Counted from the stretch's first letter, positions 32,224 through 41,219 are shown. The stretch is DNA of 64,000 nucleotides from UBA5189 sp040389445 (GCA_040389445.1 JAZJZX010000020.1:1-64000); one strand, 5' to 3'. Notes: generated by a model from the letters alone, not told the origin. Numbers and translations: made by a program.

Positions 32224-33873
32224 ATGGCACGAACGAGGAAGCTGGAAGCGGCCGTCGGACGGGGCGCGGACGGGGCTCGGCCATCGTCGACCGAGCTCGT
32301 CCCTGCCGGTGAGTTCCTGCTGTACGAGACGGACGACGGGCGAACGCGGATCGAATGCCGGTTCGTCGACGACACGTTGTGGCTGTCACAGGTGTTGATC
32401 GCCAGCCTCTTTGGGAAGGACGTCCGCACGGTCAGCGAGCATCTGCGCGGGATCTACGCGGACGGGGAGCTCGAACCGGCGCGAACCATCCGGAGATTCC
32501 GGATAGTTCGAACTGAGGGTGGTCGTCGCGTTGGTCGTCTCATCGATCACTACAGCCTCGACGCCATCCTCGCCGTCGGCTACCGGGTCCGATCTCAGCG
32601 TGGAACACAGTTTCGCCAATGGGCCACGGCGCGCCTCAGCGAGTTCCTGGTCAAGGGGTTCGCCCTCGACGACGAGCGACTCAAGCACCCGCCCGCGCCC
32701 GGATCAGCGACCCCGGACTACTTCGATGAGCTGCTTGAGCGCATTCGCGACATCCGCGCCAGCGAGGCGCGCATGTACCTCCGGGTGCGCGAGATCTTCG
32801 CGCTCGCTGCGGACTACGACCCCGCCCGACCGGATGTGGCGGCGTTCTTCAAGGTGATCCAGAACAAGCTTCATTTCGCGGCAACCGGAAAGACCGCCGC
32901 CGAACTGATCGCGGATCGGGCCGATCACACCCGGGCCAACATGGGCTTGACGAGCTGGGCCCGGGGCCGGGTCGGGAAGGGCGACGTGACCGTCGCGAAG
33001 AACTACCTGCACGCCGATGAGATCGGGGAGCTCAACCGGATCGTCGTGATGTGGCTGGATTTCGCCGAGGACCAGGCCCGCAGACGGTCGCAGGTGTTCC
33101 TGCGGGATTGGGCACCGCGGCTGGACGAGTTCCTTCGGTTCAACGACCGGCAAGTGCTGCCTGGGCCCGGGACGGTGAGCCACCAGCAGGCGGCTGACCA
33201 GGCCGCAGCCGCTCGCCTGGCGGGACGTCCGGCTGGTCCATTGGTGGAAGGCCGAGACCGCCTCGCTCGACACCGCGTACAACTCGGCCCGGACGCGCCA
33301 CGGACAGCCGGACTGGCCGACCCTGCCCTGGTTCGACTTCCTGACCCAGGTCGTGCGCGCGGCGCCGGTGACCGTGCGCGGCGCCTTCGGCTTCGGCCTC
33401 AAGGCGATCGCCAAGGCGATGCACGACCACGGCCTGATCGAGACGGTCTGGGCCGAGGGCCCGACCGATGGGATGGGCGCCCTGGTCGGTGCCTTCTGGT
33501 GCGACGCCGAGGCGGACCGGACCGGCGTCCCGATGCCCGAGCTCCCGCTCATGATCGAGATCGGCAAGTACAACGAGGTGGACTGCCGCTCGATGGCCGA
33601 GATCGTCGCGTGGTTGCGGGCCAAGCGGTAGGGCGGGGAGGCGGGGCTCCGGAGGTCGGGCAGCCCGGAGCCTCATCCTCGGTATTCCGCACCAGCGATC
33701 GCTGCAGCGAAGGTCAAACGGTCGGATCAAGACCCAGGGCAGCCCAGAGTCTCTACCGAAGCCGGTACCGTTCAGTCCCGACCTGGACGAGGCAATTCCG
33801 GCGTTCACGAGGTGCGGAGATCTTCTACAGCCTCCGCGCGTCCCAGAAGCCAAGGTTCCGCATCGTTTCGTGA
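32224..33873 (+). CDS. rhuM: RhuM family protein with aberrant C-terminal tail
   Basis: Residues ~20-330 match the RhuM family: FLLYETDDGRTRIECRF, LWLSQVLIASLFGKDVRTVSEHL, GTQFRQWATARLSEFLVKGF and LRDWAPRLDEFLRFNDRQVLPG. The first half is an HTH-like DNA-binding region; the biochemical role of RhuM is not established. Family resemblance stops at about 33205. From there the frame reads 220 residues of Arg/Gly-rich sequence with no protein character, because the DNA codes for a nuclease fragment in another frame. The gene has evidently lost its last few codons by recombination. The ORF's formal stop at 33873 overlaps the convergent PIN gene. Confidence 0.75.
   Translation: MARTRKLEAAVGRGADGARPSSTELVPAGEFLLYETDDGRTRIECRFVDDTLWLSQVLIASLFGKDVRTVSEHLRGIYADGELEPARTIRRFRIVRTEGGRRVGRLIDHYSLDAILAVGYRVRSQRGTQFRQWATARLSEFLVKGFALDDERLKHPPAPGSATPDYFDELLERIRDIRASEARMYLRVREIFALAADYDPARPDVAAFFKVIQNKLHFAATGKTAAELIADRADHTRANMGLTSWARGRVGKGDVTVAKNYLHADEIGELNRIVVMWLDFAEDQARRRSQVFLRDWAPRLDEFLRFNDRQVLPGPGTVSHQQAADQAAAARLAGRPAGPLVEGRDRLARHRVQLGPDAPRTAGLADPALVRLPDPGRARGAGDRARRLRLRPQGDRQGDARPRPDRDGLGRGPDRWDGRPGRCLLVRRRGGPDRRPDARAPAHDRDRQVQRGGLPLDGRDRRVVAGQAVGRGGGAPEVGQPGASSSVFRTSDRCSEGQTVGSRPRAAQSLYRSRYRSVPTWTRQFRRSRGAEIFYSLRASQKPRFRIVS
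33206..33631 (+). pseudogene. 3' fragment of a RecB-like (RNase H-fold) nuclease gene
   Basis: In a frame different from rhuM the DNA reads WRDVRLVHWWKAETASLD, then FGFGLKAIAKAMHDHGLIE and MIEIGKYNEVDCRSMAE before a stop at 33631. This resembles the C-terminal ~140 residues of TM0106-type predicted RecB nucleases, whose end has an RNase H-like YNxxDC motif. There is no start or upstream part; it is joined directly to the end of rhuM. A second copy of its middle lies at 36539-36822. Confidence 0.7.
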
Positions 33874-34469
33874 ATCGCGCGGGCCCGCCCGAGCTCAACC
33901 AAACCGCCATCAACGGCAAGCTGAAGCAGCGCTCGGATTCGAAGAGGCCTTACCCCGGGGAGGAGCTTCTCAGCCACGCGAACGGCGTCATTGTCGTCCG
34001 TAGAAGGAAGCCAGCCGCGTTTGGAGCAGATCGCAAGGACGGCTGCCTCACCGGGCCCCAAGCCCACGAGAACACCATATCGACGGACGTTTGCCGCCTC
34101 GCGCAGCTGGGCGTACACAGCCAGTTCCTCATCCGAGAGGTCGACAACTCGGAGCGCGCCCTGCTGGACGAGATCGGGCAGCCTCTCGAATTCGGGCAGG
34201 GCCCGTTCAGAACGTGCCCGCACCTCCGGAGGAGCCCCCGCGTCCTCGCACCGCCTGCGATGCAGATGCAGGCCGCGTCTGAGTTCGCTCATCGCTTCCT
34301 CGCGGCCAGCGTCATCTTCGTCGGGGTCGAAGACCGCTCTGGGAACCATCAGCGACCCGCCGAAAAGACCCGCGAGAAGCTGGATCTCGCCGGCCCCGAG
34401 GAAGTAGTTGATGATGACCGTGTCGAACACGGCCGGTTGGTCAGGCAGCGGCGACGCGGTGACGGACAC
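33825..34469 (-). CDS. PIN-like toxin partner of the XRE-ImmA protein
   Basis: The 214-residue protein has PIN-fold features: an early DTVIINYFL, then LGPGEAAVLAICSKRGWLPSTDDNDAVRVAE with acidic residues where PIN nucleases bind metal, and a C-terminal helix. It resembles DUF3368-like members. I start it at the GTG at 34469, which overlaps the end of the XRE-ImmA gene by 29 bp; the open frame continues to an ATG at 34511. Adjacent XRE-ImmA and PIN genes are a predicted toxin-antitoxin arrangement. Confidence 0.7.
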   Translation of the reverse strand: MSVTASPLPDQPAVFDTVIINYFLGAGEIQLLAGLFGGSLMVPRAVFDPDEDDAGREEAMSELRRGLHLHRRRCEDAGAPPEVRARSERALPEFERLPDLVQQGALRVVDLSDEELAVYAQLREAANVRRYGVLVGLGPGEAAVLAICSKRGWLPSTDDNDAVRVAEKLLPGVRPLRIRALLQLAVDGGLVELGRARAIHETMRNLGFWDARRL

Positions 34470-35733
34470 CCTCGAACTCCCGCTGCTCCTGGACCGAGGA
34501 GGCGTCGCCATCTCCGGCTGGCGGAGTCATGAGCTCCGCCATTTCATCGATGGTCAGGCCGGTGAAGCCGGCGGCTGAGGCTGGGCTGATGCGCCCGTCG
34601 CGGAGAGCCGTCGAGAGGGCGCGGATGAAGCGACGCGGGAATCGCTCGAGGCGCCAGCGTGCTGGGTCCTGGCGCCATTCCTCAGGATGCACCGCGTACC
34701 CGAGGGCTGACGCTATGGCGACTGGGCGGGCCCCCTTGAGCTCCTCATACGCTTCTGGGGTCATGAGCTTGGCCTGGAGCAGACGGACGAGCATCATCCC
34801 GTAGGAAACGCCGAACAGACGCTGCAGGTGAACCGCTTCGTCCGCACCCTTCACCGTCTTGATATCGAGGCTCTCGCTCGCTCGGCGCAGGCCTTCCTGC
34901 GGGACGAGAAACTCCCCGGCCCAGGCGTCAGCGAAGCGCTCCTTCTCGTCCTGCCGGCCCCAGTAGCTGACGACCTGGCTGTCACGCTGGCTGTGGTACA
35001 GGGCGTGAGCGAACTCGTGGGCGATCGTGAAGGTCTGCCTACCGGGCGTCGTCTGCAGGTTCACCGCGATGCACATACCGAGTCGCGGATGGTTGAGGAA
35101 GACTCCGGACACGCCGCGCTCAAGGTCAGCCCCAAGGGCGGTTCGGTGGACGGTAATACCGGCGTCGTCCAGGACGCCGGCGAGGTCGCCCACAGGTCCA
35201 AGGCCGAGTCGAAGCCAGTCGCGAACTTCCTCGGCCTTCCGCCTGATGTCATCCCGCCCGATGAAGCCCTTCCGAATGGAGAACGGCGACTGGCGCAGCG
35301 GGAAGCTCGGCAGCTCGAGTTCCTCGAGCAGGTCGGCGTACGAGTCGAGAAACCGAACGAAGTCCTTGATGCCGACCCGGGCGTCCTCATCGATTCCGCT
35401 CTCGGCGTCTCGGAACAAGAGTGCGACCAAGTCGGCGCCCGGAACCCGCGCTGACCCCGGTAGAGGGGTGTCGAGGTCAATGAGTAGCGGGAGGGGCATG
35501 CCATAGATGGCGGCCAGGCGTTCGAGCGTTTGCTCGCTGGGCCGCCGCTGGCCGCGTTCCCAGTGCGACACCAGTACGCGGCTGACCCCCAAGAGATCTG
35601 CGACCACATCCTGAGATAGGCGACGAGCCTCGCGACCGGCTGCGAGCCGAGCTCCTAGTCGTGTCGTGGCGATCCTCCTTTCATCCCGGCAGGTAACGTT
35701 ACGAGTCAACTCTCCGCTATGATAGTTACGCAA
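34441..35733 (-). CDS. XRE-family regulator with ImmA/IrrE metallopeptidase domain
   Basis: The 430-residue protein has an N-terminal HTH (LSQDVVADLLGVSRVLVSHWE) and a central zinc peptidase domain with the HEFAH motif (HExxH) in FTIAHEFAHALYHS. ImmA-type peptidases cleave a repressor; as fusion proteins with XRE they often act as antitoxin-like regulators. The open frame begins at a TTG at 35733. Oddly, a perfect AAAGGAGG lies inside it near 35675-35682 with no ATG, GTG or TTG at the right distance (an ACG is), so the real start is uncertain. A perfect palindrome, gtaacgttac (about 35693-35702), sits just upstream of that AAAGGAGG. Confidence 0.85.
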   Translation of the reverse strand: MRNYHSGELTRNVTCRDERRIATTRLGARLAAGREARRLSQDVVADLLGVSRVLVSHWERGQRRPSEQTLERLAAIYGMPLPLLIDLDTPLPGSARVPGADLVALLFRDAESGIDEDARVGIKDFVRFLDSYADLLEELELPSFPLRQSPFSIRKGFIGRDDIRRKAEEVRDWLRLGLGPVGDLAGVLDDAGITVHRTALGADLERGVSGVFLNHPRLGMCIAVNLQTTPGRQTFTIAHEFAHALYHSQRDSQVVSYWGRQDEKERFADAWAGEFLVPQEGLRRASESLDIKTVKGADEAVHLQRLFGVSYGMMLVRLLQAKLMTPEAYEELKGARPVAIASALGYAVHPEEWRQDPARWRLERFPRRFIRALSTALRDGRISPASAAGFTGLTIDEMAELMTPPAGDGDASSVQEQREFEGVRHRVAAA

Positions 35734-35868
35734 CCTTGCATATGACCTATCACGTCGTAACCCTCGACGGCCCGATCAATATCCCATGACCCCACCGATG
35801 GCATGGGCGCCCTGTGTCGAAGTTGGCGGTCTGCGGGCGACTCTCGGCCTGGGGCGACTCTCGACCGC

Positions 35869-35916
35869 TTGACTCGCCAACGAAGCAGAACTACCTTGTT
35901 GTACACACGTCGTGTA
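35869..35916 (+). promoter_or_regulatory. Promoter and operator of the ParE/RelE-type module
   Basis: A ttgact box (35869-35874) and taccttg (35892) are 17 bases apart. The expected transcription start falls in an inverted repeat, tacac-N5-gtgta (35902-35916), a likely binding site for the antitoxin encoded at 35937. Confidence 0.6.
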
Positions 35917-35936
35917 GTTGTGTGAAGGGAGCCCCC

Positions 35937-36197
35937 GTGGCCGGAGAGCAGGGCAAACGAATCAACGTCGTTCTCGACGCAGAACATGCCGTCAAACTGC
36001 AGGACATGGCCGCACGGATGTATGTCCAGCCGGGCACGATCGCGCGCTCTCTCCTGTCGACTGCCATCGATCAGGTTGACTCAGAAGCCGCCACGATCAC
36101 AGCGATTCTTGATGCGATCCCCGGGGCGTGGGAACGCACGCAGGAAGGGCTCGCCGACGCGAAGGCCGGCCGGGTCGTGTCGCTCGACCAGCTCTGA
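35937..36197 (+). CDS. Antitoxin of a ParE/RelE-type module
   Basis: The 86-residue protein begins at a GTG preceded by GAAGGGAG. Its first part (KRINVVLDAEHAVKLQDMAA, then VQPGTIARSLLSTAI) has the ribbon-helix-helix pattern; the acidic tail should bind the toxin encoded six bases downstream. An open frame reaches back to 35814 but has no protein character and would run through the promoter. Confidence 0.78.
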   Translation: MAGEQGKRINVVLDAEHAVKLQDMAARMYVQPGTIARSLLSTAIDQVDSEAATITAILDAIPGAWERTQEGLADAKAGRVVSLDQL

Positions 36198-36203
36198 TCC
36201 ACG

Positions 36204-36494
36204 ATGGCGACGGTCGTCATTGCGCGACGCGCGCGATCGGATCTCGCCGATCTCATCAGGACACGCGGACTCCCGGCCGATACCCGCGTGCGGGTCCGAG
36301 CTTCGATCCAGCCGCTCGCGTCCTTCCCGCACATCGGGAAGCGTTTGACCGGACGCTGGCAAGGGTTCAGGGTGATCCTCGGTCCCTGGCCCTGGATGCT
36401 CCTCGTGTACATCTACGAGGAGGCGACGAACACCGTCACGATCGTCGCCATCCATGATGCTCGGTCATTGTCCTCCGCCACGACGGGATCCTGA
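36204..36494 (+). CDS. RelE/ParE superfamily toxin
   Basis: The 96-residue basic protein has the compact RelE/ParE fold pattern: ARRARSDLADLI in the first helix, IQPLASFPHIGKRLTG, then strands with FRVILGPWPWMLLVYIYEE and a final TVTIVAIHDAR. Members are ribosome-dependent mRNA endonucleases (RelE) or gyrase poisons (ParE); the sequence does not settle which. It follows its antitoxin by six bases, and a nuclease gene fragment begins soon after its stop. Confidence 0.85.
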   Translation: MATVVIARRARSDLADLIRTRGLPADTRVRVRASIQPLASFPHIGKRLTGRWQGFRVILGPWPWMLLVYIYEEATNTVTIVAIHDARSLSSATTGS

Positions 36495-36538
36495 GCCAAG
36501 CGTCTTTCCACGGGGTGTCGGCTCGCGGGGGTCCCGAT

Positions 36539-36822
36539 GCCCGGACGCGCCACGGACAGCCGGACTGGCCGAGCCTGCCCTGGTTCGACTTCCTGACCCA
36601 GGTCGTGCGCGCGGCGCCGATGACCGTGCGCGGCGCCTTCGGCTTCGGCCTCAAGGCGATCGCCAAGGCGATGCATGATCAAGGCCTGATCGAAACGGTC
36701 TGGGCCGAGGGTCCCACCGACGGCATGGGTGCCCTGGTCGGTGCCTTCTGGTGCGACGCCGAGGCGGACCGGACGGGCGTCCCGATGCCCGAGCTCCCGC
36801 TCATGATCGAGATCGGCCAGTA
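36539..36822 (+). pseudogene. Second copy of the RecB-like nuclease fragment
   Basis: These 284 bp align without gaps to 33287-33570, with 13 mismatches by my hand count, most at third codon positions. It encodes the same RHGQPDW to LMIEIG segment, then a premature TAA replaces the YNEVDC end. No start region is present. The third-position bias suggests that the two fragments descend from genes that were functional after they parted. Confidence 0.75.
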
Positions 36823-36823
36823 A

Positions 36824-37071
36824 AGTCTCCTGATCCAGAGTCAGGCGCCGGATTCAGGGCTCGCGAGCCAACAAGTGAGCGTGGAGGACAGCGATCTCTG
36901 TCCGATTCCGGGATGAGCCATGCGCACATCCCGGCGATAGTCAGGTGCATATTGTAAATCGCAAATGAGTTAAGCGCCATCCGCTGACTGGCGCTCAGAT
37001 GCCGTCGGGGAGGGTCGGGCCGATCGCGCGGTCCGGCCAATGCCCTGGGACGGGCCCCCTGGACGGAACGG
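36824..37071. other. Intergenic DNA without a recognised gene
   Basis: The region holds AT-richer sequence than its surroundings (caggtgcatattgtaaatcg near 36940), which could be a promoter, but nothing starts downstream on the plus strand. Confidence 0.4.
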
Positions 37072-37956
37072 CTAGAACTGGTGGCCGCGAACCTCCCGCA
37101 CAAGGCTGATCCAACCAGCCGCGGACTCCGTCAGGCGATCTCGTTCGCCACCGAAGAGACCGGCGCTGAGGAGCGGCCAAGCTGAACCGGCGGCAGAAAT
37201 TTCCTCGGCGATCTCCGCATCAACGCCTCGACGCCGCTCTCCGCGCCAGCTCAACCGCCCGACCGGCGCCCAGCCGCTGCCATGAGCGGCGCGTCGCAGG
37301 TCGAACATCACCAGGCCAAGCAGGTATTCGAAGCGATCAAAGGCGTGTTCGAATGCCGGCTGATCGGGCTCCAGCGGAGCCAGCCAGGGTTGCAGAACCT
37401 CTGCCAAGTGATCGCTCATGGGCGTGTGGCGACGTTGTAGACCCGGGAGCTCTTTGGCGATGGAGTGGTCGATCACGTTGTGAGAATGGAGGACGAGAAC
37501 GATCGGCTTCCACTCCTCGCGCTCGTGAATGAGCGGTGAGGCCAAGAGTGCCGCCAACAGCCCGTCCCGTCCGCCGATCACCGAACCGAGACCGCCGGCG
37601 TACATGACGAGTAGTGCCGGGTAGAGAAACATCTCGAGCCACGGCACCACCCCGTTGTCCCGTTCCATGGCATTCGCCAGCCGTGCAACGAGGCCCGCGA
37701 CCAGCCGGTCATCGGTGGCCTTGCTCCAATACGCGACCATCGCGGCTGCCCGGGATAGGTCCTCAGTCAGCGCCTCGTACGCCGCGACTCGGCGGGCGAG
37801 TTCGTCCTTCGAGTAGGCGGTGCCGGCCGCGAACTGCTCGTCGCGCATCGCCTCGATGACCCGGTTTGCCTCGGCGTGGAGCAGGTCGTGTAGCGCCGGG
37901 CCCTTGGCGGGGTCGGCCACGATCGCTTTCACGGAGGCGACGAGCTCCTCGTTCAT
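37072..37956 (-). CDS. Hypothetical alpha-helical protein
   Basis: The 294-residue protein is not recognised. It is mostly helical, with a run of hydrophobic residues around MFLYPALLVMYAGGLGSVIGG that is too short and polar-flanked to be a sure membrane segment. Blocks that look conserved are AAMVAYWSKATDDRLVAGLV and FDRFEYLLGLVMFDLR. It is divergent from the DUF4062 gene with only 46 bp between the starts, so the two probably share a control region and may work together. Confidence 0.6.
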   Translation of the reverse strand: MNEELVASVKAIVADPAKGPALHDLLHAEANRVIEAMRDEQFAAGTAYSKDELARRVAAYEALTEDLSRAAAMVAYWSKATDDRLVAGLVARLANAMERDNGVVPWLEMFLYPALLVMYAGGLGSVIGGRDGLLAALLASPLIHEREEWKPIVLVLHSHNVIDHSIAKELPGLQRRHTPMSDHLAEVLQPWLAPLEPDQPAFEHAFDRFEYLLGLVMFDLRRAAHGSGWAPVGRLSWRGERRRGVDAEIAEEISAAGSAWPLLSAGLFGGERDRLTESAAGWISLVREVRGHQF

Positions 37957-38002
37957 GTCACAACAGCCTACGGCAAGAGACCGTCGGTGCGACGATTGGG
38001 AC

Positions 38003-39094
38003 ATGCGGCTGAAGACGATGGTCAGCTCGGTGACCAACGGCCTGACGGCGGAACGCCGAGCGGTGAGGCCTTTGATCCGCGCGCTCGGGTACGAGCCCGT
38101 CCTTTTCGAGGACTTCACCGCGCAGCCGGACCCGCCGCGAGAAGTGTGCCTCCGCGCAGTCGAGGCGTCGGACATCTATCTGCTCTTGCTTGGCGAGTTC
38201 TACGGCGAGCCATACCCGGATACGGGCCGGTCACCGACCCACGAGGAATGGAACGTCGCGACGACGATCGGGAAGCCGATCGTCGTCTTCACGAAGCGGG
38301 GCGTGACGCCGGAGCCCGCTCAGACGGCCTTTCTGAGGGAGGTGCAGGACTACAGGTCGGGCATCTTCCGCAAGTCGTTCGACGACGTCGCGGACCTCCT
38401 GGATAAGCTGGGCGATGCTCTCGCGGAGGCCGCCACTACGCGCCGGCCGCTCGTCTGGCGCAACCTCGCGCAACCCGTGACGGTGCCGTGGCGCGAGCAG
38501 CGAAGCACGAGCTGGTCGAACGAGGGGACGGTCCTCGAGGTCCACCTGTTGCCGGTCGGCTCGGTGGCCCTCCTGCCGGCCAGTTCACTCGGTGAGTTGT
38601 CCCGCCGCCTCGCTCGGGTAGGGCGGCAGCATGGACTGTTCGACGAGGGCCACGGCGTCGACTTGGCTGAGACGGAGTCGGCGGCCACCGCGATCGCCAT
38701 GGTCGATGGACGGACGCCCGAGGCGACTCTTCGGGTTGGGCGTGACCGAGCGATCAGTGTGACGATGAGCCTGCCGGCCGGCGAAATCGGCTCGGTGATC
38801 CTCGACGAGACCCAGCTCGCCGGGCGGATCGCACGCGATCTGCAGCTCGGTGCCGCCCTAAACCTGCTCTCCACCGACGATGCAGCGATTGCAGTCGGGC
38901 TCAACCGAGTCGACCAGATCGGTACCCCTACACCGCATGGCGGCGTCAGCTTCCCGTTCTTCGGCTCCACCTCGGGACCTGTTCGTATCGAACCCGCAGA
39001 CGCGGTACCGGTCGATGCGATTGGGCGCGGGGCTGACGAGATCGGACGCGAGCTCGCGGCGCGCCTCCTACTTCGGGTGAAACGCGACCGCTGA
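38003..39094 (+). CDS. DUF4062-domain protein, possible defence component
   Basis: The first ~95 residues of this 363-residue protein fit DUF4062: MVSSVTNGLTAERRAVRPLI, AVEASDIYLLLLGEFYG and GKPIVVFTKRGV, a Rossmann-like fold related in outline to TIR-type domains and often found beside NTPases in defence islands. The rest is a beta-rich region without a recognised domain. No NTPase is fused to it. Its neighbour 46 bp away on the other strand is unknown, and restriction-like genes follow. Confidence 0.7.
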   Translation: MRLKTMVSSVTNGLTAERRAVRPLIRALGYEPVLFEDFTAQPDPPREVCLRAVEASDIYLLLLGEFYGEPYPDTGRSPTHEEWNVATTIGKPIVVFTKRGVTPEPAQTAFLREVQDYRSGIFRKSFDDVADLLDKLGDALAEAATTRRPLVWRNLAQPVTVPWREQRSTSWSNEGTVLEVHLLPVGSVALLPASSLGELSRRLARVGRQHGLFDEGHGVDLAETESAATAIAMVDGRTPEATLRVGRDRAISVTMSLPAGEIGSVILDETQLAGRIARDLQLGAALNLLSTDDAAIAVGLNRVDQIGTPTPHGGVSFPFFGSTSGPVRIEPADAVPVDAIGRGADEIGRELAARLLLRVKRDR

Positions 39095-39215
39095 GAAGCG
39101 CCCCGATTGGGTCGGTACCAGCCGAATTCGCATCGCTGTCATCGGTGACCACCCTGTCGTTCACGAGGGCCAAGCGGGATATTGGGCGATCGTGCATGGA
39201 TCCCCGACCAAGCGG

Positions 39216-41219
39216 TCAGGACGGGGGCGGGCTCGCATCGGGAGCCCTCGAAGGGCGTCGACCGGTCGGTCGCGTGGTGCGCGAACCGTCGACGGCGAGG
39301 TTCTCCGGCAGGTACTTCTCGTAGGTCTTGCGGAGGTAATCGAGCGCGCTCTGCTCCGTCGCCTCGTGGCCCAGGGCCTCCTGAACGTACTTCAGGCGGT
39401 GTCGACAGTTCTCGATGATCTCGCCCCACCCGAATGCCCAGACGCGAAGGTTCGCTTCGTTGTCGTCGTGAACGAGCCCGCGAGGCTTGCCCCGCTGATT
39501 GGCATCGCGCGCTGCGATCTTATCGAGTTCGGTCGAAACGACGATGAACTCCCAGTGGACGTCCGTCTTGTTGAAGCGCGGGTCGTCCGCCACCTTGTAG
39601 GCGTAGTTCTTGATTTGGGTCAGCTCGTCGGCGCCGATCTTGACTGACGGTCGTTTCAGCTCGACCACGAGATGCTCGAGACGGTTGGTGGTCTGAGGAA
39701 TAGCACGCCAGAGCATCAGATCGACGATCTGCCGTTTACCCTCGAGCAGAACCTCGGACTCGTCGGACAGCTTGTCCCGACCCAGCAACGCCACGTGCCG
39801 ACGCAGCACCTCGCGGAGCGAGCGGTCGTCCACGCCGACGGCGAACTCCTCACCGAAGATCCAACTCTCGTGCGCCAGGATCCGGTGGAGCTCGGCCCGC
39901 TCCTTCAGTTTGTCACGCGTCACCGGGTCGAGGACGAGGATCTCGAGGGCTGCCACGAAGTCGAGGCGATCGGCGATCTTCTTTGAGGCGCTGATGATCG
40001 AGCCGAGCGACACGCGGTCAAGCAGCGCGTCGAGTTCAGCCGCCCGCTCGTCCGAAAGGTGAAGAACCTCGGCGAGAACCCGGCTGACGGTGGCCGGACG
40101 TGTTTCGAGGGCTGATCGCAGCAATTCCAGCGAGAGCCTGCGCGACGCCCGATCGAGCGTTGCATTGACGGCCGGGGCGGCCGTTACCGCGACGATTTCA
40201 AACAGGTCGTGCTCGACCTGCTCGATCGGGCCGGCGGGCGGCAGAAGGTACGGGTAGACCTCGTCGTCCTTCCACTGCTCGACGAGGGAGCGACGAAGAT
40301 CGGCAGTCCGTTCCTTGAAGTACTCGCGCAGCGTTTGGCGCGCGGACTCGACCACTGGACCGAGGATCGGGTGGTTGTGATCGGCGAGCGGCAGATCATG
40401 TTCGAGCGGTCGGAAGCCGGCCCAACGAACGTAGGCCGAGTACGAGAAGCCTGGCGCCGGGACGCCAGGTCGCAGGTCCGACAGGACGATGCCCTTCTCG
40501 TCGCACAGGTACAGCGTCCGATCGAGATCGCGCTTCCACTCGACGACCACGAGCTCCGCGTCTCCGTCTGGCGAAGCGAGTGGAACGCGGATCGTGAACC
40601 GCCGCTCTTCGAGCGCGGAAGGGTCGATCGTCCTGCCGTCCACGACGAGCCGGATCGGATACTTGTCGAGGTGAAGCGCGAAGGTCGCAGTGATCTTGTC
40701 GATCGTCGCGTCGTCAACGAGGCCTGCCGGTGTCTCTGAGATGCCGTCCACGGTCGTTACGGTCCCGGCCGGGGCTGAGGTCTCCACAGCGTCTGAGACT
40801 TCGACTTCGCCGAGGGCGTCCCTCGTGATCTCGACGACCGTCAACAGCGACTTGCCATCGACCTTGGCGACGCTCTCCCAACGAAGGACCGCACCTCCGA
40901 TCCCGAAGGCTCGCTATCGACCTTGGCCCGTCTTCCCGTGAAGGCTCCGATGCTCGCCACGGGTGCCCGTGGCCGTCGACTTCCAGGATCCGCCGAGCTG
41001 CACGAACTCGGCGTGCGCCTCGTCCGGAGTCATGCCGTGGCCGTCATCGCGGACCCGCACCGCCTCGATGCCACCCAGGTCCTGGCGCACCACCTCCACT
41101 TCGACGACGTTGGCATCGGCGTCAAAGGCGTTCCAGATCAGCTCGATCAGGCCCGTCGTCGGTCGTCCAACGAGCCGCGCCAGATGATCCTCCTGAACCG
41201 ACACCGCGTACCGCGTCAC
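39216..41219 (-). pseudogene. GHKL (Hsp90-like) ATPase-nuclease gene with an in-frame amber codon
   Basis: The reading frame runs 668 codons from a GTG at 41219, with one TAG at 40914-40916. Before it are GHKL ATPase motifs: LIELIWNAFDADA (motif with the metal-binding Asn) and VRDDGHGM. After it the same frame continues RAFGIGG, a clear GHKL glycine-rich segment, and then a C-terminal PD-(D/E)xK-like nuclease: IVDLMLW followed by LVVELKRP. The stop falls where relatives have an aromatic residue, so one base change (TAC to TAG) would explain it. It may be a true nonsense mutation, a base error, or read-through. It follows the helicase gene in the same operon. Confidence 0.8.

Noticed and set aside
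40914..40916. Pyrrolysine read-through of the amber codon, suggested by MttB-like genes nearby
   Set aside because: The MttB-like genes here contain no amber codon, no pyl genes are seen, and the codon replaces an aromatic residue in a GHKL domain. A nonsense change or base error is simpler.
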